Shown here: positions 1 through 9,864 of the stretch, in pieces | How the letters are laid out: each line of letters begins with the position of its first letter | Position numbering within the stretch: the stretch's first letter is position 1 | From: Multifurca ochricompacta | Lineage: Eukaryota; Basidiomycota; Agaricomycetes; Russulales; Russulaceae | Reading direction: 5' to 3' | Length of the DNA stretch: 40,963 nucleotides | Assembly: GCA_022496185.1 (NCBI GenBank) | Contig: WTXG01000303.1 | Span: forward strand, 1 to 40,963 | Translations under genes and position numbers: made by a program | Notes under the pieces: model-generated | Database searches by the model: none | Told to the model about the DNA's origin: nothing | What the model saw: the letters and a program-made list of their open reading frames with translations, nothing else

Positions 1-1
1 A

Positions 2-2175
2 GAGTACCTAGGAGTTATCCTAGAAGAGGGACGGGTACGAATGGACCCTGTAAAGGTGCAAGGAGTCCGGGAATGGCCAATGCCTACATGTGTCAAGGAC
101 GTACGGTCCTTTGTTGGTTTTGTAACTTCTATCGTCGCTTCGTTCGGGGATTCTCAGGGATTGCCCAACCACTGAACAGATTACTGAAGAAGGACGTCCC
201 TGGCACTGGACGGAGGACATCAGACAGCTTTTGAACAAATTCGCGACATCATCAGCTCAGAACCAGTTCTCCTACAGCCAGATCTGCAAAAACCCTTCGA
301 ACTTGAGGTTGACGCATCTCACTTCGCGAACGGTGCCATATTAAATCAACGAGACGAGATGGGCTCCTCCACCCCGTAGCCTTTTATTCAGAAACATTCT
401 CGCCAGTGGAACGAAATTATGATATTTGGGACAGAGAACTACTAGCCATAGTAAAAGCGTTACGACACTGGCGGCCGTATTTAGCAGGAACTCCCTACAA
501 GACCATTATTCACACCGATCACTCCAACATACTCTACTGGAAAGAACCCCACAAAATAAGCCGACGGGTTGCTCGTGAAGTCCTCGAGCTCGAAGAATAC
601 AACTTCGAACTGAGGCACATTACTGGGAGTCGTAATGCCCGAGCGGATGCCCTATCGAGACGACTGGATCTAAATAATGGGGCAGAAGACAACAATGATG
701 TGACGGTGCTCCCAGAGGAAGTTTTCGCAAAGACAGCCATTGTCAGTCTTCACGACATGGATCTATGGGCCCAGGTTTCACAAAACATGAATCAACAGTT
801 GTGCGAGACATGGGCAGAAGCACATAACCTAAAGAAGATCAACGGCCTCTGGTGGAAGGATGGGGATCGACTTGTTGTCACCGGTGGCGACAACATTAAG
901 AGGGGGGTGATCCATTTTCACCACAACCTTCCCTCTGCAGGACATCCCGGCATTGCTAACACATACGCCCTCGCCAAACGAGACTACTGGTGGCTGAACA
1001 TGAAAAAGGATGTGGAGGAGTACGTGAAGGGATGCGCCGAATGCCAGGCTAATAAAGTGAATACGCACCCACACCCACCAGCACCATTCCCAATTACGCC
1101 AATGGCTTCACAACCATTTCAGACCATCGCCATGGATTTCATCGTTAAACTCCCCACCTCCAGAGGTTTCGACTCGATCCTGACCGTCACGGACCATGAC
1201 TGCTCAAAGGCGGCGCTGTTCATACCCTGCAATGAGTCCATTACAGCAGAGGGAGTGGCTAAACTCTACCTGGATCATGTCTACAGACATTATGGTCTCC
1301 CCAAAAAGATTATCTCAGACCGTGACCCACGCTTCACATCCGCATTCGCCAGAGCACTCTGCAAAACGTTGAATATTGTCCAAAACATCTCTACGGCGTA
1401 CCACCCACAGACAGATGGACAATCGGAAAGAACAAATCAGTGGCTTGAGCAGTACCTTCGCTTTTGGTGTAACGGACGTCAGGACGATTGGGCGGACTGG
1501 CTTGCAACGGCAGAATTCGCACACAACTCCTGGCCCAATGGCACTACAAAACATTCCCCATTCTCACTTATCATGGGATGGACACCTCAAGCCACATGGA
1601 CGGGAAAGCCGGCGAATGTCCCTTCAGCCGTGCAACGTATCAGCCAATGGGAAGAGATCAGGAAATCGGCCAATGAGAACCTGGTGAAGGCGCAAAAGAC
1701 CCTGACAGAGAAGCCGACAGGATTCACACCTTATCAGACCAATGACCTGGTATGGTTGGAAGGGAAGAACATTCACACGTCACATCCAACAGCCAAGTTG
1801 GTGCCCCGACGTCACGGACCTTTCAAAATAACAAGGAAGCTGTCAGATGTGTCATACGAACTTGAACTTCCCTCGACATGGCGCATTCATCCGGTCTTCC
1901 ATGCCCGATTACTCACACCATATAGGGAAACGTCCCTGCATGGAGAAAACTTCCCGAGACCCCCACCTGACCTTATCGACGGAGAAGAGGAGTGGGAAGT
2001 AGAACGCATTCTAGATTCCAAGCGACAAGGCCGAGGGCGCAAATTATACTACCTAATCAAGTGGAAGGGGTTCCCACACTCTGACAACTCGTGGGAACCA
2101 GCCGGGGATATCTTCGCTCCAATCCTTATCAAGGAGTTCCATGTCCGGCACCCAGAAGCGCCCAAGAATAGTTAA
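2..2175 (+). pseudogene. pol: Element A pol (RT end, RNase H, integrase, chromodomain)
   Basis: C-terminal half of a gypsy polyprotein. The window opens in the last part of reverse transcriptase ([16 protein letters not shown]). RNase H follows, with catalytic Asp in LEVDAS, Glu in DRELLAIVKAL and Asp in HTDHSN. The integrase zinc finger has HFHHNLPSAGHPG and CAECQ, and the core shows Asp in AMDFIVKLP, Asp in SDRDPRF and Glu in QTDGQSERTN. A chromodomain (EWEVERILDSK, YLIKWKGF, NSWEPAGDI) lies near 1984-2150. From 406 to the TAA at 2173-2175 the frame is open for 589 codons. Before 406 it is broken by about four single-base deletions (near 119, 201, 217 and 355), mostly in homopolymers, which may be consensus errors. 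The chromodomain is expected to direct integration to heterochromatin. Confidence 0.93.
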
Positions 2176-2211
2176 AAGAACGGTCCCAGACTCTCTTGGA
2201 TTCCCCAGTAT

Positions 2212-3443
2212 ATGCTACCTCAGCGACTTACTACCACAGAACAATCAATTATGTCTTTCATCGCCGCCTCCGCTGCCATCGACGCCTTCGCTTCCCCGAT
2301 GACCGTCGTAGAAAACTTTCCGTCTGCTCACCCATCCACCCGCCCCTCTTCTCCATCGACTATGAAGCTGCAGAAGCCCGCGTCAAGAACCAATCCCCGA
2401 ATCCGAACGACGACTTCACCCACAGCGAAGAGCCCCACCCCAACGACCTACTCAACGGGGAGATCGATGACGAAGCTCCCGAATTCCCCTTCATCCCCAA
2501 CAATCCCAACTCCTCCATGTACTTCCCTCTAGAGATCACGATGGCTGACAGTTCCAAAGTTATTGCCAAGTACATCTATTACACCAATGGAGGGATGGAC
2601 GTGGCGGGGTGTATGAGGAAGAATGGACCGGTGTACGGGGCTCCTGTATATCTGGAGGAAAGGTATACAGGTCGGCTTCATCACACGCTGACCGATGAAC
2701 AGTTGGGGCACCTTGCCGCGGAGGATTGCCGTGCCTTTGCGATTGATGAGGTAATGAGTGATATGAGGCTCCCGCGCTTGAAGGCAGAGGTTATGAGGCT
2801 GAGGAAGAACATCACCCTGCGGAGAACGCTGAACCAGCAGTATAAGGAGCACGCGAAGATGATGACGAGGCTGACGAATGGGATGTTCCAGTTGGAACAG
2901 GAGATTGTGGAGATTAGGAAGAGGTTGGAGGCAGGAGACGCGTATCAAACGATCGCTGAAAGGTACGCCGACACCTATGCACGACCTCTCCCTCCTCGAA
3001 CACTGGGGGCTGCCCCAACGCTGCTGCCAAGTCGGCTCGAGATGCCGCAACTGCACGAGAATCCACGCGGAGAAACCTGCTGGCGATGTGACAGCCGATA
3101 TCACATTAGTTGGAACTGCCCTCTCAACCACAAGTGGTGTCGACATTGCCGAAGCAATCTCCACTGGAGCCGGCATTGTATCTTCCGATGCGTGGGGGTG
3201 GCCCCAACAATCAACAACCCGTCAGGCTGGTGTGGCAAATGCCTTCGTCACAACGCTGGGCATAAAGAAATCGATTGCCCCGTTTACAACTTATGCCGCG
3301 CCTGTGGTCAGCGCGGCCTGTATGGTTTTCTTCGCACCCATGCATGTCCGCAGGAGATGGAAACGTATCGGATGGATGATCGTAATGTAGCTGACGACTA
3401 CTTGGAGCTGGTACAGGATGATGACGGTACGAGTCGTTTCTAG
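2212..3443 (+). pseudogene. Element A 3' ORF: coiled-coil, multi-zinc-knuckle protein, frameshifted
   Basis: ORF placed 36 nt after the pol stop. It is homologous along its length to the intact copies in elements E and F (410-411 residues). The start chosen is the ATG at 2212 (MLPQR), matching the intact copies. A one-base deletion near 2353, in the stretch coding SSPIDYEA, shifts the frame; the rest reads openly in the other frame to the stop at 3441-3443. The C-terminal part has CWRCDSRYHISWNC and CRHCRSNLHWSRHC (both CX2CX4HX4C), then two looser Cys/His clusters. No membrane segment is seen. Function is unknown; RNA binding is an inference from the knuckles. Confidence 0.85.
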
Positions 3444-3460
3444 CCGGGACTGCTAGAACC

Positions 3461-3474
3461 AGAAGAGGGGGTGA
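3461..3474 (+). other. Polypurine tract of element A
   Basis: The purine-rich run agaagagggggtga directly abuts the 3' LTR, where plus-strand DNA synthesis is primed. The same tract is found next to the 3' LTRs of E and F on the minus strand, and variants of it in B and D. Confidence 0.75.
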
Positions 3475-4061
3475 TGTTACGCACCCCGTCTCTCCCCATC
3501 TTTTTCTTCCTACCCAATGACGATCCCTCCCTGCCACCTACCCTTCACTACCAGATCACGTCTCCATCGTGGGATCCATCACGTGCCTTGCTCCCCTCCC
3601 CGTGATTGCCTTTGTCCGTGTTTGTGCTACTGTACATATGTTTGACTCGTTATCACTTATCTCTTATCTCTTATCTTTACGAACGGACACTTACTTAATT
3701 CCCTATCAGAAGCCAGGCTTTACGCCCTCCGCTTCCGTATATTTGGGCCCACATGACTCTACCATATCTTATCTTTAGACGCTCATTCGGTTACGTATAT
3801 AAGTCCACTGTAGTCACCTTGTAGACCTCAGACTCGACTTATTGAATACATCGGTGCCTGTCTTCTGGACTCCCCTTGTCTCCTGAAAGTTACTAGTCTC
3901 AGTGCTTCTGGCACTTTTCTGCTCACCATCGTCTTAGAGTACAGCCTCTTTGACTTTGACTCGTCCTCTTTCACTCCGAGGGATCTTATTGGTCCTTTAC
4001 CTGAACCTCCGTCTTACGCTGTCACACAAGTCGTGTGGAACGTCCCGCACTGGACGTAACA
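3475..4061 (+). repeat. 3' LTR of element A (587 bp)
   Basis: Begins TGTTACG and ends CGTAACA, the family I termini. It has a TATATAAG box and the AGACTCGACTT motif. It is homologous to the LTRs at 4714-5301 and, in inverse orientation, to those of E and F. Sequence after its end continues the open frame of element B, which fixes the right boundary. Confidence 0.93.
3796..3840 (+). promoter_or_regulatory. LTR core promoter and predicted transcript start (A)
   Basis: TATATAAG at 3796-3803 is followed 34 nt later by AGACTCGACTT (3830-3840). The 11-mer is the complement of the primer-binding sequence found after the 5' LTR of related elements, so it is probably the 5' end of the transcript and the start of R. 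Confidence 0.65.
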
Positions 4062-4682
4062 CTGCGCACCACGTTGAACACCCAGTACAAGGAGTATGCG
4101 AAACAGATGATGAGGCTCACGAGAGGGATGTTCCAAGTAGAACAGGAGTTGACAGAAATCCGGAAAAGACTAGAGAAGGGGGATGCCTACCAGACTATCG
4201 CGGAAAGGTACGCAGACACTTACGCGCGGCCCCTCCCACCACGATCATTAGGAGCTGCACCACAATTACTGCCGAACCGGTTTGAAATGCCGCGAATGCA
4301 CGAGAACCCCCGAGGAGAGACATGCTGGCGATGTGATAGCAAGTATCACATTAGTTGGAACTGCCCCCTCAATCGCAAGTGGTGCTGTCATTGTCGCAGT
4401 AACCTACACTGGAGCCGATTCTGCATCTTCCGTTGCATGGGAGTCGCCCCAACAATTGTCAATCCTTCGGGATGGTGTGGTAAATGCCTACGCCACAATG
4501 CAGGTCATCACAAGTTAGACTGCCCAGTTCACGACATGTGCCCCCAGTGTGGACGACGTGGCCCCTACGGCTTCCTGTGCATGCACCAATGCGCGGCTGA
4601 CGAAACGTACACCATAGGAGATCGAAACTTAGCGGATGATTACGTGGACCTGGTGCAGGATGATGATGGTGCACGTTTCTAG
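4062..4682 (+). pseudogene. Element B 3' ORF, C-terminal half
   Basis: About 206 codons open from the A/B junction to the stop at 4680-4682. It aligns with the coiled-coil and zinc-knuckle half of the 3' ORF in E and F. It has CWRCDSKYHISWNC and CCHCRSNLHWSRFC, then the looser clusters CGKCLRHNAGHHKLDC and CPQCGRRGPYGFLCMHQC, and ends in the shared acidic tail LVQDDDGARF. The N-terminal half was separated by the insertion of A. An upstream ATG that lies inside A's LTR is fortuitous. B is a diverged paralogue, not a copy of A, since many residues differ while all the knuckle cysteines are kept. Confidence 0.88.
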
Positions 4683-4713
4683 CTGGGTCAGCTCGAACCA
4701 GAAAGGAGGGTGA

Positions 4714-5301
4714 TGTTACGACCAGGGCCAAGTCCCCCACTTTTCTTTACCATTCCCAACGTGGACCCTTCCCTTCCCCCCACCCTCCACTTCTTGATCA
4801 CGTCCCCATCCTGGGATCCCTCATGTGCCTTACTCCCTTCTCCGTGACCATTGTTTGCATATGCTGACGGATTGTTTGTACTTGCTTATGCCTTTGTTTA
4901 TCTCTTATCTCCTTATCTCTAAGACCGGACACTTACTTAATTCCCTATCAGAAGCTAGGCTCTACGCCCTCCGCTTTCGTATATTTGGGCCCACATGACT
5001 CCGCTATCTTATCTTTAGACGCTCATTCGATTACGTATATAAGTCCACTGTAGCTACATTGTAGACCTCAGACTCGACTTATTGAATCCATTGGTGTTTG
5101 TCTTCTGGACCTCCCCTTTGAAAGCTTTGACTCGATCGTCTCGGTACTTCTGGTACTTTCCGCTCACCATCATCTTAGAGAACAGCCTCTTTGACTTTGA
5201 CTTCTCATCAATCACTCCAAGGGGCCTCATTGGTCTCTTATCTGATCACGAACGAACGCTGTCACACAAGTCGTGTGGAACGTCCCGCACTGGACGTAAC
5301 A
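4714..5301 (+). repeat. 3' LTR of element B (588 bp)
   Basis: TGTTACGACC at the left and GGACGTAACA at the right. It is preceded by a polypurine run (agaaaggagggtga). It is homologous to the LTR of A but clearly diverged from it, mainly in the left third. Confidence 0.92.
5036..5080 (+). promoter_or_regulatory. LTR core promoter and predicted transcript start (B)
   Basis: TATATAAG at 5036-5043 and AGACTCGACTT at 5070-5080, with the same 34-nt spacing as in A. Confidence 0.6.
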
Positions 5302-5302
5302 T

Positions 5303-5824
5303 GGAGCCACCACTCACTTTACACCATACTTAGATGATTTTTCTGAGTATTTCCCACACAAGGGACATCAGGTGACAATAGGTGATGGATCCGTAGTCCA
5401 AGTCGAAGGAACAGGCAAAGTCATACTCAAGACTCGAAACAATTACAAGTTGGAGTTAAATAATGTCTTTTATATGCCTGGCAGTGAAAGAATACTGTTG
5501 ACAAGCTGCATCACCGACAAAGGCAGTTCAGTGGAGTTTTCTCCATCTGAGGTCAAAATAAAGTATAATAATGCAATTATAGCGGAAGGTGTCAAGGCTA
5601 TGGGACTCTATTGGGTCTTTGGGAAAACTATGCAGAATTTAAATACTGCTTCCCACAAATCTGCATCAAGTAGCCTTGATACCTGGCATTTACACATGGG
5701 TCATATGTCAAAAGAGGCCCTCAAAAGACATGCTCCTAAGGCTGTAAAAGGCCTTAGTATAGATAATAGCCAGATGGAAGACAAGCCATGTTATGGCTGT
5801 GAAATGGGAAAATCACACCGTCTT
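5303..5824 (+). pseudogene. Element H pol fragment: protease end and pre-integrase zinc finger
   Basis: The open frame begins right at the LTR of B with GATTHFTPYLDD, the region just after the catalytic Asp-Ser of a copia aspartic protease. It runs through IGDGSVVQVEGTGKV to a GAG-pre-integrase domain. That domain has WHLHMGHMSKEAL and CYGCEMGKSHR, the His/Cys zinc-binding pattern of the integrase N-terminus. The frame is intact over all 174 codons and stops only because element C was inserted at 5825. The catalytic Asp itself would be on the far side of B. Confidence 0.9.
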
Positions 5825-6026
5825 TGTAATGCCTGATGCAGGGCGTTCATCATGACATGTGATAAGTCGTGTAGCAAAACTATGAAGTCAGATGTGTACT
5901 GTCTTTCAAGTACACAGAGTTCAGGTGAGGAGTCAATACCAAGGGGCTAATCCCTTAGTATCGGTGAGCGGAAGAGTGCCAGAAGCACTGAGACAATTCA
6001 AAGGTCGGGTCTTAGGAACTACCCAG
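5825..6026 (-). repeat. 3' LTR fragment of element C
   Basis: These 202 bp align with the first 201 bp, in plus-strand terms, of the LTR at 23453-24048, with a handful of differences. Several are CpG transitions, for example TGTAATGCC against TGTAACGCC. Homology stops after acccag at 6026, where copia G begins with TGTCAAAC. The remaining ~394 bp of this LTR are not present on the other side of G. Confidence 0.9.
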
Positions 6027-6536
6027 TGTCAAACAATCATGCTGCTGGTTATACTGACTGTGGTTAGTAGCAGTGAGGCTAGAAAAGACAAGTGACTTCA
6101 GAGGTTAGAAGAACTCTTATATTACTACACTACTGACCTAGAAAAGACAAGTGCTACATAGAGCGTTAGTCTAAAGGAAGTAGAGAGTAAAGTAAAGAAC
6201 TTACACTTCAGAGGTTAGAAGAACTCTGAAGTGAAAGAGACGAAACAGACACCCTTATATACCCATAGGGGCCAGGGGAAATGGTCTGTGCGCACTGGGA
6301 ATAAGTCCACAAGTGCTGGACAATAAACAGAGAGGGATAAAGGCCATTGGCCAAAGAGATATCACATGCTTACTGCGCATTACTAAGTCCATCACTAATC
6401 AGCTGAGTAAGGAGAGAAGGAAGTGTAATAAAGATAACATAAAAAGTCCGATACTCCGAAAACTAATCTAATCTAATCTACAGCTGAAGCGAACCTTAGA
6501 TGCCTGAAGCATCTCCAGACACGTCCTGTGTCAACA
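6027..6536 (-). repeat. 3' LTR of copia element G (510 bp)
   Basis: Plus-strand ends are TGTCAAAC and TGTCAACA, giving the TG/CA termini and short inverted repeat of a copia LTR. Next to it, on the coding strand, is the purine tract ATGGAGGGA. A minus-strand TATATAAG lies at 6254-6261. Internally it has a 15-bp direct repeat (6080-6094 and 6139-6153) and a 23-bp direct repeat (6095-6117 and 6205-6227), so part of the LTR was duplicated. The partner 5' LTR is absent, so its ends rest on the boundary with C, the purine tract and the terminal motifs. Confidence 0.8.
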
Positions 6537-6788
6537 TCCCTCCATGGTGAAGGCATCGATCATTCGGTGGAAATGAGTTGAATGAGCACACTGCTGTTCA
6601 CAATTGAACTAACATGTCACCAGCCAGAGATCCAACTTCTCTAACTCTTTGTGAGTTTTGCATATGAGTTGTAGATTCGCTTATGCAAGTCTACACACCT
6701 CTTGCGTCACTCTCGAGGTTGAGAACGTGCTCATGTGGCATGGTGGGAAAGTGAAACTGGTGTACAAAATCTCCAGATTCCAGCTCTC
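6537..6788 (-). other. 3' untranslated region of element G
   Basis: About 250 bp between the stop of the copia polyprotein and its 3' LTR, ending with the purine-rich ATGGAGGGA that would prime plus-strand synthesis. No ORF or other structure is evident. Confidence 0.6.
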
Positions 6789-7529
6789 TCATTCCAGCAC
6801 TAGTCCAAATCCAGTTACCATGAGATCAAAAGATGATCTGGGCAGAGACTTTGTAAGGCCATCTGCCAGCATCTCTCCAGTGGGAGTTCGCACCAGGTCA
6901 ATCTGGTGCAATTCTACATACTCCCTAATGGCATGGTACTTTATTGGTATGTGCTTTGATCGCCTTCCTGTGACAGGGTTTAATGCAAGATCTACTGCAC
7001 CCTTGTTGTCACAATGCAATTGTATGGGTGAACTAACTTCATACCCCAACTCTTGCATGAATGTCCTGTACCACACAGCCTGATTTGAAGCCTCTGCTAT
7101 GCTCATGTACTCGGCTTCTGTGGTGGACTGTGCTACTGTCTTTTGTTTCCTGGAGCACCAACTGATGGCTCCATTAGCAAGGAAAAAGACATAGCCTGAG
7201 GTGGAGTGGCGGTCCTCTTGATCTCCCCATGAGGAGTCCACAAAGCCATGAAGGCCTACTTCACCATTCCCTCCAGAATAGTGCAACTTGTAGTCTTTAG
7301 TAGCATTTAGATAAGCTAAGACATATTTTGCTAGTCACATGTGCTGCTGGGAAGGGTTGGAAGCAAATTGGCTAAGGTGTGCAACAGTGAAACTAATGTC
7401 AGGTCTGCTTCCAATCTGCACCCAAAGCAGAGACCCCATTAACTGCTGATACCTCTTAATATCAGAGGTAGATGCCTGGTCTTCAAACTTGACCAAATGA
7501 ACATCCACACCAGAGGGTAGAGGAGTGTA
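6789..7529 (-). pseudogene. Element G pol fragment: RT C-terminus and RNase H
   Basis: Reading from 7529 down, the frame carries the end of copia reverse transcriptase (YQQLMGSLLWVQIGSRPDIS), then RNase H. The RNase H shows Asp in VDSSWGDQEDRHSTSGYVF, Glu in STTEAEYMSIAEAS and Asp in HCDNKGAVDL. The copia C-terminal motif SKHIPIKYHAIRE is present and the frame ends at 6789. One premature TGA lies at 7335-7337, where H has CGA (SQDHMRLAKYV), so it is a CpG transition. The frame is cut at 7529 by the hAT-like insertion, 8 bp before the homologous frame resumes at 8768. Confidence 0.9.
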
Positions 7530-8039
7530 TAGTGATTGTCAAGGGTTTTCATACCCACGCGGGTAAGCGCCACGGGTTTTGCCGGGTACGGGTACGGGTA
7601 TATGGCTCCCAACCCGTGGAAACCCGTACCCACACGGCAGGTTTGGCGGGTATAGGCGCTGATTATCCATTGACAAGATCAGTGGAATTTCCAAGATAAA
7701 ACACATCTGCAGCCACAAAAATACAAGATCTCGTCTGATGTATGATACAGGGTGAATGTAAATATGTTCTAGTGTTATCCTACAAAATATCAAAGCAGAT
7801 CAACAGTGTGATGTAAAATAAAAGTGTTATCAGTGATCTACATTCTTGAAAATCATGATGCATCTGTTTTATTAACGCACGACCAATTCTGCCAGTCTGG
7901 CACTATCTAAAATACTCTCTAGACTACTTTATACTATTCTATAATCTAATTATCAAATTAATTTATTGAAACAAGGCCTGCGTGTATCTACAAGCTGCAT
8001 GGGGCAGCGACTACATTGCATCGCATGGTGGTCTGACCT

Positions 8040-8057
8040 CCTTCCTATTAAGGAAGG
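8040..8057. repeat. Perfect hairpin in hAT-like element 1
   Basis: CCTTCCT, the loop ATTA, then AGGAAGG form a 7-bp stem. A closely similar hairpin lies in hAT-like element 2 (18988-19005). Confidence 0.5.
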
Positions 8058-8102
8058 TTGACTTAAACACACAGAATTGTGCATCCAGGGACCAGGACAG
8101 TC

Positions 8103-8767
8103 GCGCTTGTATGAAATGAAACTAGAATAATAAAATAATAATGTAAATAAAAGATCCTTTTAATCTTCTGAACATAAAACAACAATTTTTGAGGAATCTT
8201 GAGTAGCCATAAATGAACGCGTTGTGTCCAAGTGCTTATCTCCTTGACCAGGATGGCCCGGGCCAATTGTCCGAAATGTGCAATGCAAGTAAAGAACTTG
8301 CACGCGTTTCATTTTATGGGCAACCCAGGTATCAAAACAATTATCCAGGGGTTACCCCTGCCAATGTCTATGTGTTCATTAAATTTTTTTGCATTCTGTG
8401 TGGTTATCTGACAGGCTATTCATCAATGTTCTATAACATCCTATCTAATCATCTCTGTATACTGGATTTTAGTTGTGCTTGTATAAAATTGAAAGCAGAA
8501 TAATAGAAAAATAATGGAATAATGAATTATCTTAATCTTCTGAACATAAAACAAGAGCCATTGAGGGATCTTAAGCAGCCACAAATAAACGTGTTGTGTA
8601 TCTTCTTGGTCCGGGAAGGCCCGGGCCGGTTATCCGAAATGCGCGATGCAAGTAAAGAACTTGCACGCGTTTTCACGGGTGACCTGTACCCGTAGTGACG
8701 GGTACGGGTATGGGTACGGGTACGGGTACCAATGAGTATACCCCAGGGTTACCCCTGCCAATCACTA
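8103..8767 (+). repeat. Duplicated right arm in hAT-like element 1
   Basis: A block of about 265 bp at 8103-8367 is repeated at 8475-8767. Shared stretches include ttaatcttctgaacataaaa, gcaagtaaagaacttgcac and gggttacccctgccaat. The first copy ends in the same sequence as the true terminus but lacks the final CACTA, so it looks like an internalised copy of the element's right end. The copies are diverged, so the event is old. Confidence 0.75.
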
Positions 8768-9243
8768 GGAGTGTATACTGGGTTGGAATCCCCCATTCCA
8801 AACCTCTCAACTATAGAGGATACATAGGCTGTCTGGTCTATATCCAGTGTCTTGTTAGGACGATCCCTGGTGATGTTAACTCCAAGGTAGGACTGGATTT
8901 CGCCAAGATCAGTCATCTCATATCGGCTAGATAGAGAGTCCTTCAGCCATTGAATCTTCTTAGTGGAGGACCCAAGTATAGTGATGTCATCAACATATAG
9001 AATGACGAAAAGTGAACCATCCCCCTCTTGGTGATGATACACATATACTCCTGCATCAGAGTACGTCTGAGTAAAGCTCAGTTCATTGAGAACTGCATGG
9101 AATTGCAAGTTCCATGCTCGGGAAGCTTGTTTGAGGCCATACAGAGCTTTCTGTAGCCTACAAACTTTGGACTCTTGTCCAGCAACGACGAAACCAACAG
9201 GTTGCTCCATATAGATCTCCTCATCCAGATCGCCATGTAGAAA
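8768..9243 (-). pseudogene. Element G pol fragment: reverse transcriptase middle
   Basis: Open copia reverse transcriptase frame between the two insertions. It has HGDLDEEIYMEQP, CRLQKALYGLKQASRAWN and the catalytic YVDDITILGSS. The frame continues across the 8-bp hAT duplication at one end and the 5-bp duplication of F at the other, so both are clean insertions in coding sequence. The upstream ATG seen in the LTR of F is fortuitous. The next part of the protein is at 16715 and above (ending QMDVKSAFL). Confidence 0.92.
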
Positions 9244-9833
9244 TGTTACGTCCGGTGCGGGACGTTCCACATGACTTGTGTGACAGCGTACTAAGTGGGT
9301 TTGGATAAGAGATCAATAGGACCCCTTGGAGTCGAGATGGTATGAGTCAAAGTCCTAGAGGCTGTACCCTAAGACGATGTTGAGCGGAAAGTGCCGAAAG
9401 CACTGAGACAGGCTGATATTCAAGGGACAAAGGGAAGTCCAGAAGACAAGCACCGATGTATTCAATAAGTCGAGTCTGAGGTCTACAATGTAGCTACAGC
9501 GGACTTATATATGTAATCGAGTGGGCGTCTAAAGATAAGATAACCTCGAATCATGTGGGCCCGAATATACGAAAGCGGAGGGCGTAAAGCCGTGCTTCTG
9601 ATAGGGGATTAAGTAAGTGTCCAGTCTTAGAGATAAGGGATAAGAGATAAGCGAACGGCAGGCCAAACACAAGTACAGTAGTATAAACAGTGGCAAAGAC
9701 GATCACGGGGAAGGAAGTAGGGCACGTGAAGGATCCCACGATGGAGACGTGATCTGGTAGTGTAGAGTAGGTGGTAAGGAGGGGTCGTCGTTGGGTAAAA
9801 GGAAAAAGACAGGGAGGGACGGGGTTCGTAACA
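9244..9833 (-). repeat. 3' LTR of element F (590 bp)
   Basis: Plus-strand ends TGTTACGTCC and TTCGTAACA. Contains minus-strand AGACTCGACTT at 9467-9477 with a TATATA box upstream of it, here changed by a CpG transition just beyond the box. The adjoining internal sequence is the polypurine tract. Confidence 0.95.
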
Positions 9834-9864
9834 TCACCCCCTCTTCTGGTTCTAGCAGACCCGG

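Larger units (their letters stand above)
1..4061 (+). mobile_element. Gypsy element A (family I chromovirus), 3' part
   Basis: This is the 3' part of a Ty3/gypsy LTR retrotransposon whose 5' LTR, gag and protease lie left of the window. It carries the end of reverse transcriptase, RNase H, integrase, a chromodomain, a downstream zinc-knuckle ORF, a polypurine tract and a 3' LTR. It interrupts the 3' ORF of element B, which resumes in frame directly after the LTR. The 5 bases after the LTR are ctgcg, so the same 5 bases should precede A's 5' LTR outside the window. Confidence 0.95.
4062..5301 (+). mobile_element. Gypsy element B (family I), 3' remnant
   Basis: Tail of a gypsy element on the same strand and of the same family as A. 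Its 3' ORF is cut at 4062 by the insertion of A; the rest of B should lie left of A, outside the window. It ends with a complete LTR. Directly after that LTR the reading frame of copia element H appears at its protease active-site region, so B inserted in H. The 5 bases after the LTR are tggag, which should also precede B's 5' LTR. Confidence 0.92.
7530..8767. mobile_element. Non-autonomous hAT-like DNA element 1 (1238 bp)
   Basis: Terminal inverted repeats begin TAGTGATTG at the left; the right end closes CAATCACTA. The 8-bp target duplication GGAGTGTA stands at 7522-7529 and 8768-8775. An 8-bp duplication and ends starting TAG are typical of the hAT superfamily. Removing the element and one duplicate restores the copia G reading frame through TYTPLPSG-type sequence. 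No transposase ORF is present. Both subterminal regions are rich in ACCCGTAC-type repeats, and the right part holds a large internal duplication. Confidence 0.88.

Noticed and set aside
2196..2352. ORF with an alternative N-terminus (MDSPVYATSATYY) for the 3' ORF of element A
   Set aside because: This frame matches the paralogues only after 2353; the N-terminus is out of frame because of a 1-bp deletion.
4035..4061. ATG within the LTR of A as the start of the ORF at 4062-4682
   Set aside because: Homology to the 3' ORF begins only after the LTR end; the upstream codons are LTR sequence.
6658..7083. Plus-strand ORF of 141 codons
   Set aside because: It is antisense to copia RNase H, whose catalytic motifs are clear on the minus strand.
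7555..8740. Telomere-like repeats (GGGTAC runs)
   Set aside because: They are short, sit only next to the ends of hAT-like element 1, and occur on both sides inside its target duplication.
8695..8934. Plus-strand ORF beginning with a Thr-Gly repeat
   Set aside because: The repeat is a translation of the GGGTAC subterminal array of hAT-like element 1, and the rest is antisense to reverse transcriptase.
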